From Verrucomicrobiales bacterium (GTDB lineage: Bacteria > Verrucomicrobiota > Verrucomicrobiia > Verrucomicrobiales > DEV007), in NCBI GenBank assembly GCA_030730365.1, contig JANQVJ010000038.1, positions 41,858 through 76,000 on the forward strand: DNA of 34,143 bases. Reading direction: 5' to 3'. Under the pieces are notes generated by a model. The model was not told where the DNA came from. It saw only the letters and a program-made list of their open reading frames with translations, and did not search any database. Position 1 is the first letter of the stretch. Each line of letters starts with the position of its first letter. Made by a program: the position numbers and the translations under genes. Positions 26,502-33,801 of the stretch are shown piece after piece.

Positions 26502-27068
26502 ATGGCAGAGACCGCAACACACCCTGAAATCGACGGCAGCATCACCATGGGCGAGGTCCTCGAACGCTTCCCCGGGGCGAAACGCGCTCTTTTTGCCCGC
26601 TACCACATCGGCGGATGCAAAAGCTGCAGCTACGACAACAGCGAAACCCTCGCCGCCGTTTGCGCCCGCAACGAAGATCTCCCCGTGGCCGAGGTCGTCG
26701 AGCATATCCTCACCGCCCACGAGAGCGATCAGGGCATTCTCATCGAGCCGATCGAGCTCCGCGAAGCCCTCACGCAAACCCCGCCGCCCCGTCTCCTTGA
26801 CCTCCGCACCCGCGAAGAGCACGAGGCCGTCGCCCTCCCGGGCTCGGAAATGTTCAGCAACGACCTCCTCCAGTATATTTTCGGGACCGAGGCCAAAGAC
26901 CGACTCATCGTTCTCTACGATCATACTGGCGACCGCACCCTCGACGCCGCCGCCTACCTCATCGGGCACGGGTTTAAAAACACCCGCGCCCTCCGCGGCG
27001 GCCTCGACGCCTACGCCGCCGAAGCCGACACCGACCTGCCCCGCTACAAACTCGAGTTCGAAGACTAA
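26502..27068 (+). CDS. DUF1858-like domain fused to a rhodanese domain lacking the catalytic Cys
   Basis: A 188-residue protein from ATG 26502. The frame is open much further upstream, but that part is antisense to pssA. Residues 14-60 resemble DUF1858 (ITMGEVLERFPGAKRALFARY) with GGCKSC giving Cys39 and Cys42, a possible Fe-S or metal ligand pair. Residues 85-175 form a rhodanese fold: PRLLDLRTREEHEAVALPGS, then LIVLYDHTGDRT, where Asp140 stands at the usual active-site Cys, and GGLDAY. Normal sulfurtransferase chemistry is therefore unlikely. It leads a plus-strand trio with an IscU-type scaffold and SufT, so it may sense or carry clusters or act as a partner protein; this is inference. No Shine-Dalgarno sequence is seen. 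Confidence 0.88.
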   Translation: MAETATHPEIDGSITMGEVLERFPGAKRALFARYHIGGCKSCSYDNSETLAAVCARNEDLPVAEVVEHILTAHESDQGILIEPIELREALTQTPPPRLLDLRTREEHEAVALPGSEMFSNDLLQYIFGTEAKDRLIVLYDHTGDRTLDAAAYLIGHGFKNTRALRGGLDAYAAEADTDLPRYKLEFED

Positions 27069-27095
27069 AGTAAGCTTCCTACCGCTTTCCCGTCC

Positions 27096-27127
27096 CACCT
27101 TTTACCTTCCCACCTTTCACCTTTTAC
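27096..27127 (+). repeat. Heptanucleotide tandem repeat, imperfect (four units)
   Basis: Units CACCTTT, TACCTTC, then one extra base, CACCTTT and CACCTTT, in the gap between the rhodanese and scaffold genes, about 20 bp before ATG 27147. Confidence 0.6.
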
Positions 27128-27146
27128 GGCAGCACCGCTGCCCCTC

Positions 27147-27656
27147 ATGAGCGATTTCGAAGACAAACTCCAGACCGCCATCGCCAACCCGCAGAACATG
27201 GGGGAAATGGCCGATGCCGACGCCGTCGGGACCGTCGGCAATCCGGAATGCGGCGACATGGTGCGGATGTGGCTGAAATTCACCGAAAAAGACGGCAAAA
27301 AGATCATCGATCGGGCTTCCTTCCAAAGCTTCGGGTGCCAGACCGCCATCGCCGTGGCCAGCCTCGCCACCGAGATGCTCAAAGGGAAAACCGTGGCCGA
27401 GGCCCGCGAGATGAAGTCCGCTGACCTTTCGAAACCGCTTGGCCCCCTCCCCCCGATGAAACTCCACTGCGGCGACATGGTCGAGGGAGCCCTTCGCGAC
27501 GCCCTCCGCGACGACCGCGATACCACCGCTGCAGAGTCCAGCCCCGCGCCGGCCTCCAACACCAACACCAACACCAACACCAACACCAACACTCTCCTCG
27601 GCGACATGCAGCAACCTGCCCTCCGCTCCGGCAAACTGAAGGTGATCAAATTGTAA
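27147..27656 (+). CDS. Iron-sulfur cluster scaffold protein, IscU/NifU N-terminal type
   Basis: A 169-residue scaffold. The three cluster ligands and the conserved Asp are visible: Cys35 and Asp37 in GNPECGDMVRMW, Cys64 in SFQSFGCQTAIAVAS, and Cys108 in MKLHCGDMVEGALRDAL. It assembles [2Fe-2S] clusters from desulfurase sulfur. After the normal domain ends near residue 127, an added tail contains an Asn-Thr dipeptide array (residues 138-149) encoded by six hexanucleotide units, then about 20 further residues. No cysteine desulfurase or sufBCD genes lie nearby, so the sulfur source is elsewhere. It is the middle gene of the Fe-S trio. The tail is unusual for the family and may vary between strains. 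Confidence 0.9.
   Translation: MSDFEDKLQTAIANPQNMGEMADADAVGTVGNPECGDMVRMWLKFTEKDGKKIIDRASFQSFGCQTAIAVASLATEMLKGKTVAEAREMKSADLSKPLGPLPPMKLHCGDMVEGALRDALRDDRDTTAAESSPAPASNTNTNTNTNTNTLLGDMQQPALRSGKLKVIKL
27558..27593 (+). repeat. Hexanucleotide microsatellite in the scaffold gene
   Basis: Six 6-bp units of AACACC (last one AACACT), encoding alternating Asn and Thr near the C-terminus. The period keeps frame. It is a different unit from the microsatellite at 17965, but the position in the gene and the effect are the same. Confidence 0.9.
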
Positions 27657-27657
27657 C

Positions 27658-27684
27658 CGACCTCAGTTCGACGACCTCAGGTCG
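27658..27684. repeat. Two tandem 13-bp palindrome-like units, 14-bp period
   Basis: CGACCTCAGTTCG (27658-27670) and CGACCTCAGGTCG (27672-27684), directly after the scaffold gene stop. The second is a perfect inverted repeat. The 14-bp spacing is twice the heptad period of the adjacent tract at 27710. Confidence 0.55.
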
Positions 27685-27709
27685 CCTGAAACACGCTCAG
27701 TGACCCGGT

Positions 27710-27744
27710 CCTGAAACCTAAAACTTAAAACCTGTAACTTAAAA
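27710..27744 (+). repeat. Heptanucleotide tandem repeat (five units)
   Basis: Units CCTGAAA, CCTAAAA, CTTAAAA, CCTGTAA and CTTAAAA, ending 12 bp before the sufT start. It is the same unit family as 3868-3895, which precedes an unrelated gene. Confidence 0.75.
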
Positions 27745-27756
27745 CCGAAGCCACCC

Positions 27757-28302
27757 ATGAACGAAATCACTCTCTCCCGCGACGTCGAAGCCATCCAGAT
27801 CCCGAGCGGAGACAAAATCGACCTGCCCATCGGCACCAAGGTCATGATCACCCAGGCGCTCGGCGGCACTTACACCGTGGCCACGAACTTCGGCCTCGCC
27901 CGGATCAAGTCCGAGAACGCCGACGCCCTCGGGATCGATCTTGAAGCCGAGAAGAGCAAACTTTCCGCCGCCAGCGAAGCGATCGCCTCGGGCGACGTCG
28001 AAGGCGCCATCTGGGAGCAGCTCAAGCTCGTCTACGATCCCGAGATCCCCGTGAACATCGTCGATCTCGGCCTCGTCTATGACTGCCAGGTCAAAAAAGA
28101 GGAAGGCGCGACCAACGTCGAAATCAAAATGACCCTCACCGCCCCCGGCTGCGGCATGGGCCCGACCATCGCCGCCGACGCTCAGTCCAAGATCCTCATG
28201 CTCGACGGCATCTCCGACGCCCGCGTCGACATCGTCTGGGACCCGGTCTGGAATCAGGAAATGATCACTGAAGAAGGCAAGATGAAGCTGGGGATGATTT
28301 GA
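27757..28302 (+). CDS. sufT: Putative Fe-S cluster assembly/maturation protein SufT
   Basis: A 181-residue protein of the SufT type. The N-terminal part (VEAIQIPSGDKIDLPIGTKV, ITQALGGTYTVATNFGLARI) is the SufT-specific region. The C-terminal part from about residue 86 is a MIP18/DUF59 domain: IWEQLKLVYDPEIPVNIVDL, GLVYDCQVK, then TLTAPGCGMGPTIAADAQSK with its conserved Cys. SufT homologues support maturation of Fe-S proteins, particularly under high demand. The gene follows the IscU-type scaffold on the same strand with a 100-bp gap filled by palindromes and heptads. No Shine-Dalgarno sequence is visible. It converges with the CaCA exchanger gene, 54 bp between stops. Confidence 0.92.
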   Translation: MNEITLSRDVEAIQIPSGDKIDLPIGTKVMITQALGGTYTVATNFGLARIKSENADALGIDLEAEKSKLSAASEAIASGDVEGAIWEQLKLVYDPEIPVNIVDLGLVYDCQVKKEEGATNVEIKMTLTAPGCGMGPTIAADAQSKILMLDGISDARVDIVWDPVWNQEMITEEGKMKLGMI

Positions 28303-28315
28303 ACGAAGTTCTTTC

Positions 28316-28336
28316 TTAGCTGTTAGCTTTTAGCTA
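28316..28336 (+). repeat. Heptanucleotide tandem repeat (three units) with hairpin
   Basis: Units TTAGCTG, TTAGCTT, TTAGCTA between two convergent genes. Bases 28322-28338 also form a perfect 7-bp stem (GTTAGCT, TTT, AGCTAAC), which might help terminate both transcripts. The unit matches 32549-32569. Confidence 0.65.
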
Positions 28337-28356
28337 ACGGTCTTGTGACCCGTGTC

Positions 28357-29331
28357 TCATGCGGCGACCCGGTCGAACCAGAGAAAGATCGTGTAGCCCG
28401 CATAACAAGCCAGGAGCATCGAGCCTTCCCATCGGCTGATGCGGCGTTTCACCCCCATTACCGGGATGAGCAGGACGGTCATCGCGATCATCACATAGAG
28501 GTCCACTATCTCGATCTGCACGGCCGCGATCGGACCCAGCATCGCAGTCGCGCCGATGACGCAGAGCAGGTTAAAAATACACGACCCGATGATGTTTCCC
28601 GTGATGATGTCGCCCTCCTTCTTAAGTGAAGCCACGATCGACGTTGCCAGTTCCGGCACTGAAGTACTGAAAGCGATCAGCGTCAGAGAAATCACCGCCT
28701 CGGGCACACCGAAAGTCCTCGCCAGACTGACTCCGCCCTTTTCCAGCCACAGCGCGCCGAAATAGAGCGCCACGAGACCGCCCAGGATAGCGACGACGAG
28801 CTTCCAGACTGCCTTTTCGTTAGCCGCCGCCGGATCATACTCCTCAATGAACTCCGCAAGGACCTCGGGATTTTTCTCCTTCTTCGCGAGGACCAGCTGG
28901 AAAATCGTGTAGGCGAGAATTCCTGTAAAAAGAGCGATCCCCTCCCCCCGCCCGATGACGCCGTTCCAGAGCATCGCCGAGAAAACCACCGTCGAAATCA
29001 GGAGAATGGGTAAATCCCGCAGGAGCAGCGCTGACTTCACCTGGAGCACGCAGATAAAAGCGCTCACCCCCAGGACGAGGCCGATATTGCAGATATTTGA
29101 CCCGATCACATTCCCCAGCGCCATGTCGGGGAGGCCCCGCGCATTAAAACCAATACTGACGAACAGTTCCGGGGCGCTCGTGCCGAAAGCCACGACCGTG
29201 AGCCCCACCACCAGCGGCGAGATGCCATAGCGCATCGCGAGCGAAGCCGCGCCGTTCACGAGCCATTCTGCTCCGAAATACAGGGCGACGAGACCTGCCG
29301 CGAGCCAGAGAAGGTCGATCAGAAGAGACAT
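28357..29331 (-). CDS. Calcium/sodium antiporter, CaCA (YrbG-like) family
   Basis: A 324-residue membrane antiporter. Both alpha-repeats that form the ion sites are visible: GTSAPELFVSIGFNARG at residue 50 with MALGNVIGSNICNIGLVLG, and STSVPELATSIVASLKKEG at 222 with ITGNIIGSCIFNLLCVIGA. The Glu residues in each repeat (55 and 227) coordinate cations. A charged loop at about 150-174 separates the halves. Ten or so hydrophobic helices fit the family. It probably exports Ca2+ in exchange for Na+ or H+; the exact ions are not determinable here. It converges with sufT. Confidence 0.94.
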   Translation of the reverse strand: MSLLIDLLWLAAGLVALYFGAEWLVNGAASLAMRYGISPLVVGLTVVAFGTSAPELFVSIGFNARGLPDMALGNVIGSNICNIGLVLGVSAFICVLQVKSALLLRDLPILLISTVVFSAMLWNGVIGRGEGIALFTGILAYTIFQLVLAKKEKNPEVLAEFIEEYDPAAANEKAVWKLVVAILGGLVALYFGALWLEKGGVSLARTFGVPEAVISLTLIAFSTSVPELATSIVASLKKEGDIITGNIIGSCIFNLLCVIGATAMLGPIAAVQIEIVDLYVMIAMTVLLIPVMGVKRRISRWEGSMLLACYAGYTIFLWFDRVAA

Positions 29332-29449
29332 GCCGCACTTTGGCGGGGCCGCCGCAGGCGTCCACCGAAAATCTCCCGTAATTTCCGTTTGCTTCTGACC
29401 CGAATGCCCTCATATTCCCGCTCCCCTAGCGCAACGCTTGATAATAAGT

Positions 29450-29524
29450 GACCCGTTCGTCTAAGGGTTAGGACACCGCCCTTTCACGGCGGTAATACGG
29501 GTTCGAATCCCGTACGGGTCGCCA
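29450..29524 (+). tRNA. tRNA-Glu (TTC)
   Basis: A 75-nt cloverleaf including an encoded CCA. The acceptor stem is GACCCGT/ACGGGTC with discriminator G, the anticodon stem is CCGCC/GGCGG around the loop CTTTCAC (anticodon TTC), and the T arm is ACGGG/CCCGT with TTCGAAT. Unlike the initiator tRNA at 19079, CCA is encoded. A terminator follows directly. No integrase or att-like repeat is seen downstream. Confidence 0.95.
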
Positions 29525-29527
29525 AAA

Positions 29528-29556
29528 ATAACACCGCCACTTGTGGCGGTGTTTTT
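29528..29556 (+). terminator. Rho-independent terminator of tRNA-Glu
   Basis: A perfect 10-bp stem (ACACCGCCAC at 29531-29540 with GTGGCGGTGT at 29543-29552, very short loop) followed by four T, starting six bases after the tRNA CCA. Confidence 0.87.
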
Positions 29557-29815
29557 GTTGCGACGCGTTGGGATTTGAGCCCGAAGCTTTCAGCCTTTCA
29601 GGCGTTGAGGAGGGAAACGCAGAGGAACCTCCCTTTGAAAAATTCGTTTCATTCGTTCCATTCGTGGTTCATTCTTTCCGTATCCTCCGCTCCGGGCCAC
29701 GCCCATCGACAGAAACTTAAGTCCCCCTGCCGGGAAAAAAGAACAAATACGCGAAGAGAATAGACGGTGTGCGGCGAGGTCAAGCACCAGGCATTAATCA
29801 CAAAAGACTTTCCCC
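29557..29815. other. Intergenic region with ATTCGT-type direct repeats, no gene seen
   Basis: About 260 bp between tRNA-Glu and the UDP-xylose synthase gene. At 29641-29678 the core ATTCG recurs at about 9-bp intervals in a pyrimidine-rich stretch. No supported gene is present. It should contain the promoter of the nucleotide-sugar operon, but no clear -35/-10 pair is recognisable. Confidence 0.45.
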
Positions 29816-30739
29816 ATGCGTATTCTCATCACCGGCGGAGCCGGATTTCTCGGTTCTCATCTTTGTGAACGTCTCCTCAACGAGGGGAATGAGGTCATTT
29901 GCCTCGACAACTTCTATACCGGACGCAAGCAAAACATCGCCCACCTCCTCGAGAATCCCTACTTCGAGCTCGTTCGGCACGATGTCACCGACCCGTTTAA
30001 ATTCGAAGTCGATCAGATCTACAACCTCGCCTGCCCCGCCTCGCCGCCGCACTACCAACACAACCCCATCAAGACCACGAAGACCTCGGTCATGGGCGCG
30101 ATCCACTGCCTCGGTCTCGCCAAACGCATCGGCGCCCGCGTCTTCCAGGCTTCCACCTCCGAGGTCTACGGTGATCCCGAGATCCACCCGCAGCCCGAGT
30201 CTTACAAAGGCAGCGTCAATCCCATCGGCATCCGCGCCTGCTACGACGAAGGCAAACGTTGCGCCGAGACCCTCTTTTTTGATTACCATCGGCAAAACCG
30301 CGTCGATATCCGCATCGCCCGTATCTTCAACACCTACGGCCCCCGCATGCTGCCCGATGACGGCCGCGTCGTCTCCAACTTCATCATGCAGGCTCTCCGC
30401 GGAGAGGATCTTACCATCTATGGCGACGGCACTCAGACGCGCTCATTCTGCTACGTCGATGATCTTATTGAGGGGTTTGTACGGCTCATGAACGCCCCCG
30501 ATCTCACTGGCCCCGTCAACCTCGGCAATCCCGGCGAATTCACCATGCTCGAACTCGCCAAAAAAATCCTCTCCAAAGTCGGGGGCTCATCCGGCCTCAC
30601 CTTCCGCGACCTCCCCGGCGACGACCCTCTCCAGCGCCAGCCCGACATCACCCTCGCCCGCACCGCTCTCGGGTGGGAACCGAAAGTCGCTCTTGATGAA
30701 GGACTCGATCGGGCGATCGAGTATTTTCGGAAATGCTGA
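29816..30739 (+). CDS. UDP-glucuronate decarboxylase (UDP-xylose synthase)
   Basis: A 307-residue extended SDR. It has a Rossmann start [19 protein letters not shown], then [36 protein letters not shown] (the UXS signature), Ser/Thr/Glu in [17 protein letters not shown] (113-116), and the catalytic Tyr143 and Lys147 in [22 protein letters not shown] and [13 protein letters not shown] complete the pattern. It decarboxylates UDP-glucuronate to UDP-xylose via a keto intermediate. Its substrate is made by the enzyme encoded next (30795), so the pair gives a complete UDP-glucose to UDP-xylose route. It is the first gene of the nucleotide-sugar run; the leader has no Shine-Dalgarno sequence. Confidence 0.95.
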   Translation: MRILITGGAGFLGSHLCERLLNEGNEVICLDNFYTGRKQNIAHLLENPYFELVRHDVTDPFKFEVDQIYNLACPASPPHYQHNPIKTTKTSVMGAIHCLGLAKRIGARVFQASTSEVYGDPEIHPQPESYKGSVNPIGIRACYDEGKRCAETLFFDYHRQNRVDIRIARIFNTYGPRMLPDDGRVVSNFIMQALRGEDLTIYGDGTQTRSFCYVDDLIEGFVRLMNAPDLTGPVNLGNPGEFTMLELAKKILSKVGGSSGLTFRDLPGDDPLQRQPDITLARTALGWEPKVALDEGLDRAIEYFRKC

Positions 30740-30756
30740 GCCGACCACGCTCCTTG

Positions 30757-30784
30757 CTACTGACTACTGACTACCTGCTACTCC
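30757..30784 (+). repeat. Heptanucleotide tandem repeat (four units)
   Basis: Units CTACTGA, CTACTGA, CTACCTG and CTACTCC, ending 10 bp before the ugd start at 30795. Confidence 0.7.
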
Positions 30785-30794
30785 CCATTTTCCT

Positions 30795-32156
30795 ATGACC
30801 CACATCTGCTGCATCGGAGCCGGCTACGTCGGCGGTCCCACCATGGCGATGATCGCTGCGAAATGCCCCGACATTCACGTCGAGGTCGTTGATATCAACA
30901 GCGCCCGCATCGCCGCCTGGAATTCTAATCAACTTCCCATCTATGAACCGGGACTCGACGAGCTGGTCAGGGGAACGCGGGGAAAAAATCTCTCCTTCTC
31001 CACCGATATTCCCGCCGCGATCAGCCGAGCCGACATCATCTTCGTTAGCGTCAACACGCCTACGAAGACCTACGGACTCGGTGCCCACCGTGCCGCCGAT
31101 CTCCGTTTTATCGAATCCGTCGCCCGCGACATCGCCACCTACGCCGAAGGGCCCAAGATCATTGTCGAAAAGAGCACCATCCCCGTGCGCACCGCCGAGG
31201 CCATCCGGGCTATCCTCGAGACCAGCGCGACCCCTCATCATCACGAAGTCCTTTCCAACCCCGAGTTCCTCGCCGAAGGAACCGCCGTCGCCGATCTTCA
31301 GAACCCCGACCGTATTCTTATCGGCGGCGACACTACTGCCGGTGGTCGCGCCGCGATAGACCGGCTTGCCGCGATCTACGCGACCTGGGTCCCCGAAGAG
31401 CGCATTCTCAAGACCAACCTCTGGTCATCCGAGCTTGCCAAACTCGTCGCCAATGCCTTCCTCGCCCAGCGGGTTTCCTCCATCAACAGCATCTCCGCCC
31501 TCTGCGAAGCGACCGGAGCCGACGTCAACGAAGTGGCGCACGCCATCGGCACCGACACCCGCATCGGAGCCAAATTCCTCAAGGCCTCGGTCGGTTTCGG
31601 CGGCTCCTGCTTCCAGAAAGACGTTTTTAATCTCGTCTATCTCTGCGGCCACTTCGGCCTTCCCCAGGTCGCCGACTACTGGGAATCCGTCATCACCATG
31701 AACCAGTGGCAGAAGCGCCGCTTCGCTGATGGCGTCGTGCAGGCCTTCTACAACACCGTCAGCGGCAAACGCATCGCCATCCTCGGCTTTGCCTTCAAAA
31801 AGGACACCAACGACACCCGTGAATCCCCCGCCATCGACGTGTGCCGCCAACTCATCGAAGAACAGGCCGTCCTCGCCATTTACGATCCCAAGGTGGAGCA
31901 CGCCAAGATCTCCACCGACCTCGGACTCGCCGCAGATGAACCGCGTCTCCAAATCTGTTCCAGCGCCGCTGAAGCCCTCGCCGGAGCCAACGCCCTCCTC
32001 GTCCTCACCGAATGGGACGAATTCAAAACGATCGACTTCGAAGCCGCCTTCGCCACCATGGTAAAACCCGCCTGGGTCTTCGACGGGAGGAACATTCTCG
32101 ATCATGCCGCGCTCCGCGAAATCGGCTTCCAGGTCAAAGCGATCGGAAAGGCTTAG
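30795..32156 (+). CDS. ugd: UDP-glucose 6-dehydrogenase, eukaryote-like type
   Basis: A 453-residue protein. The N-terminus [19 protein letters not shown], then [20 protein letters not shown] and [12 protein letters not shown], closely resembles animal UGDH rather than the shorter typical bacterial Ugd. The catalytic Cys272 lies in [20 protein letters not shown]. The C-terminal UDP-binding domain has [20 protein letters not shown] and [12 protein letters not shown]. It oxidises UDP-glucose twice with NAD+ to UDP-glucuronate, the substrate for the UXS encoded just upstream. The eukaryote-like form also occurs in several bacterial phyla, so this does not by itself show recent transfer. The gap to UXS is 55 bp and half of it is heptads. 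Confidence 0.95.
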   Translation: MTHICCIGAGYVGGPTMAMIAAKCPDIHVEVVDINSARIAAWNSNQLPIYEPGLDELVRGTRGKNLSFSTDIPAAISRADIIFVSVNTPTKTYGLGAHRAADLRFIESVARDIATYAEGPKIIVEKSTIPVRTAEAIRAILETSATPHHHEVLSNPEFLAEGTAVADLQNPDRILIGGDTTAGGRAAIDRLAAIYATWVPEERILKTNLWSSELAKLVANAFLAQRVSSINSISALCEATGADVNEVAHAIGTDTRIGAKFLKASVGFGGSCFQKDVFNLVYLCGHFGLPQVADYWESVITMNQWQKRRFADGVVQAFYNTVSGKRIAILGFAFKKDTNDTRESPAIDVCRQLIEEQAVLAIYDPKVEHAKISTDLGLAADEPRLQICSSAAEALAGANALLVLTEWDEFKTIDFEAAFATMVKPAWVFDGRNILDHAALREIGFQVKAIGKA

Positions 32157-32203
32157 CGCGCCGCTCCGGAGGCGCTGTTCTTAGCTCCTTCGGACTTCCC
32201 ACC

Positions 32204-32560
32204 TGCTACCTCCGCGGCGGATGCCTCACCGGGCCCAACCACAGCGGCGTCGAACTCCACGGCTTCCTCAGTTACCTCGTGAAGTGTAAGCTCGAAGGAC
32301 GCGAATACAAAGTCTTCGGCTACGGCGGCAAGCAAGTCCGGGACAAGATCCACTGACACGAGGTCGCCTCCTTTATCGAAGCGTTTATCGCCGCTCCCAG
32401 ACCGGGCGAGGTCTACAACATCGGCGACGGCCGCGCCAACTCCTGCTCCATCCTCGAAGCATTCACTCTCGCCGAACAATTCATGGGGAAAACCCAAATC
32501 TACCAATACCTCGGGGAAAACATGCGGCATATCGTTGAGGCGGGGGATGTTAGCTGTTAG
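32204..32560 (+). pseudogene. Remnant of a CDP-paratose/tyvelose 2-epimerase-like SDR gene
   Basis: Translation in one frame from 32204 gives [20 protein letters not shown], followed by [16 protein letters not shown], a TGA stop at 32354-32356, then HEVASFIEAFIAAPRPGEVY and NIGDGRANSCSILEAF in the same frame. Intact relatives normally have Ser where the TGA is (IHS), so one base change explains the stop. The N-terminal two thirds, including the Rossmann fold and catalytic Tyr-Lys, are missing. Near the end GENM is joined to RHIVEAG, as if an internal segment were lost. The frame stops within the heptads at 32549. It is non-functional, a relic of a former 3,6-dideoxysugar step between ugd and rmlB. 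An inverted repeat (GCGCC/GGCGC, 32158-32175) separates it from ugd. Confidence 0.82.
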
Positions 32561-32569
32561 CTGTTAGGA
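32549..32569 (+). repeat. Heptanucleotide tandem repeat (three units)
   Basis: Units GTTAGCT, GTTAGCT and GTTAGGA, overlapping the end of the epimerase remnant and 60 bp before rmlB. It is the same unit as at 28316-28336. Confidence 0.65.
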
Positions 32570-32595
32570 CGAAGTGTCGAGGATAACAAATTACG

Positions 32596-32607
32596 CGGCT
32601 AAAGCCG
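32596..32607. repeat. Small palindrome with CTAAAG core in rmlB leader
   Basis: CGGCT, AA, AGCCG, 22 bp before the rmlB start. The core CTAAAG recurs, in opposite orientation, in the hairpin inside rmlB at 32978-32999. Confidence 0.45.
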
Positions 32608-32629
32608 TCACCTCAACTAAACACCAAAA

Positions 32630-33694
32630 ATGAAACTTCTAGTTACCGGAGGAGCCGGGTTCATCGGCTCGAACTTAGTGCGACTCCTGATCGACCGGGG
32701 CCACGAAGTGCTCACGATCGACAAGCTCACCTATGCGGGGAACCTTTCCTCCCTCGACGATGTCATGGATCATCCCTCCCACCATTTCCTGCAGGCCGAC
32801 ATCTGCGATGCTCCGCGTATGCAGTCAGCCTTCGCCGCGTTCCGGCCCGATGCCGTGATGCACCTTGCGGCTGAGTCCCACGTCGACCGCTCCATCGACG
32901 CCCCCGGCGACTTTATCCAGACCAACATCCTCGGCACCTACACCCTGCTCGAAGCCGCCCGGAAACACTGGGCCTCCGGGAGACACGCTTTAGTCTCCCC
33001 ACCCGTGAATCCTGAATCGTGTCCCCCGCCCCCCCGCTTCCTCCACGTCTCCACCGACGAGGTCTACGGGTCCCTCGGCCCGGTCGGATCCTTCACCGAG
33101 ACCAGTCCCTACGCGCCTCACTCTCCCTATTCTGCGAGCAAGGCCTCATCCGACCACCTCGTCCGCGCCTGGCACGACACCTATGGCCTCCCCACCATTG
33201 TGACGAACTGCTCGAACAACTACGGCCCCTGGCAATTTCCCGAAAAACTGATCCCCGTCGTCATTCTCAACGCCATCGCCGACAAACCCATTCCCGTCTA
33301 CGGGGCAGGAGAAAACATTCGCGACTGGCTCTTTGTCGAAGACCACGCCCGCGCCCTCCTCACCGTCGTCGAGCATGGCGACATCGGTGCCACCTACAAC
33401 ATCGGAGGCAACAACGAACTGAGAAACATCGACCTCGTCCGCCTCATCTGCTCCCTCCTCGACCGCTTCCGTCCCCGCGAGGACCGTCGCTCCTATGAGG
33501 CGCAGATCACCTTCGTCACTGACCGCCCCGGCCACGATCTCCGCTACGCCGTCGATGCGTCAAAGATCAAAGAGGAACTCGGCTGGGAGCCCAACCTCAA
33601 ACCGATCGATACGATGGAGAAAACCGTTCGCTGGTATCTTGAAAACGAAACCTGGTGGAGCGCTATCCTGGACGGGAGTTATCGGATGACTTAG
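32630..33694 (+). CDS. rmlB: dTDP-glucose 4,6-dehydratase
   Basis: A 354-residue extended SDR converting dTDP-glucose to dTDP-4-keto-6-deoxyglucose, the entry to rhamnose and other deoxysugars. It has [40 protein letters not shown], the catalytic Thr-Asp-Glu in STDEVYGSL (142-144), Tyr167/Lys171 in [12 protein letters not shown], and [17 protein letters not shown]. Residues about 115-135, between EAARKHW and [12 protein letters not shown], are Pro/Ser-rich and unlike homologues. The DNA there holds a 7-bp-stem hairpin and a C-rich run, suggesting an in-frame insertion of a small repeat. All catalytic residues are intact, so activity is plausible. rmlA, rmlC and rmlD are not in the window. No Shine-Dalgarno sequence is seen. 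Confidence 0.94.
   Translation: MKLLVTGGAGFIGSNLVRLLIDRGHEVLTIDKLTYAGNLSSLDDVMDHPSHHFLQADICDAPRMQSAFAAFRPDAVMHLAAESHVDRSIDAPGDFIQTNILGTYTLLEAARKHWASGRHALVSPPVNPESCPPPPRFLHVSTDEVYGSLGPVGSFTETSPYAPHSPYSASKASSDHLVRAWHDTYGLPTIVTNCSNNYGPWQFPEKLIPVVILNAIADKPIPVYGAGENIRDWLFVEDHARALLTVVEHGDIGATYNIGGNNELRNIDLVRLICSLLDRFRPREDRRSYEAQITFVTDRPGHDLRYAVDASKIKEELGWEPNLKPIDTMEKTVRWYLENETWWSAILDGSYRMT
32978..32999. repeat. Hairpin repeat inside rmlB (probable insertion)
   Basis: GGGAGAC, eight bases, GTCTCCC. It is a perfect 7-bp inverted repeat in the coding region where RmlB homologues vary, and it adds Pro/Ser-rich residues in frame. Confidence 0.6.
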
Positions 33695-33717
33695 TCTTTA
33701 GTACGAGATTTTTTCCG

Positions 33718-33766
33718 CAGAACAGGTCTCCGGGACCGTTCCCGGAACGCGCAAGAGACCGTTCTG
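33718..33766. repeat. Nested imperfect palindrome (REP-like)
   Basis: The outer stem CAGAACAGGTCTC (33718-33730) pairs with GAGACCGTTCTG (33755-33766) with one bulge. An inner stem CCGGGA/TCCCGG (33730-33745) pairs around CCGT. It is non-coding, 24 bp after rmlB, and could act as a terminator-like structure though no T-run follows. Confidence 0.6.
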
Positions 33767-33801
33767 ACAGGAGGCTCTGGAGGAATAATTCCAGGTTCCG
33801 C

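Noticed and set aside
27096..27744. CRISPR-like array from the repeated heptads and palindromes
   Set aside because: Units are 7 or 14 bp, contiguous and without spacers; no cas genes are present.
33013..33034. Poly-C run in rmlB as a phase-variation switch
   Set aside because: The longest uninterrupted run is about seven C, which is short for slippage control, and the gene is in frame; only read-level data could revive this.
29450..33694. Genomic island integrated at tRNA-Glu
   Set aside because: The sugar genes follow a tRNA, but there is no integrase, no repeat of the tRNA 3' end and no change in coding style that I can see.
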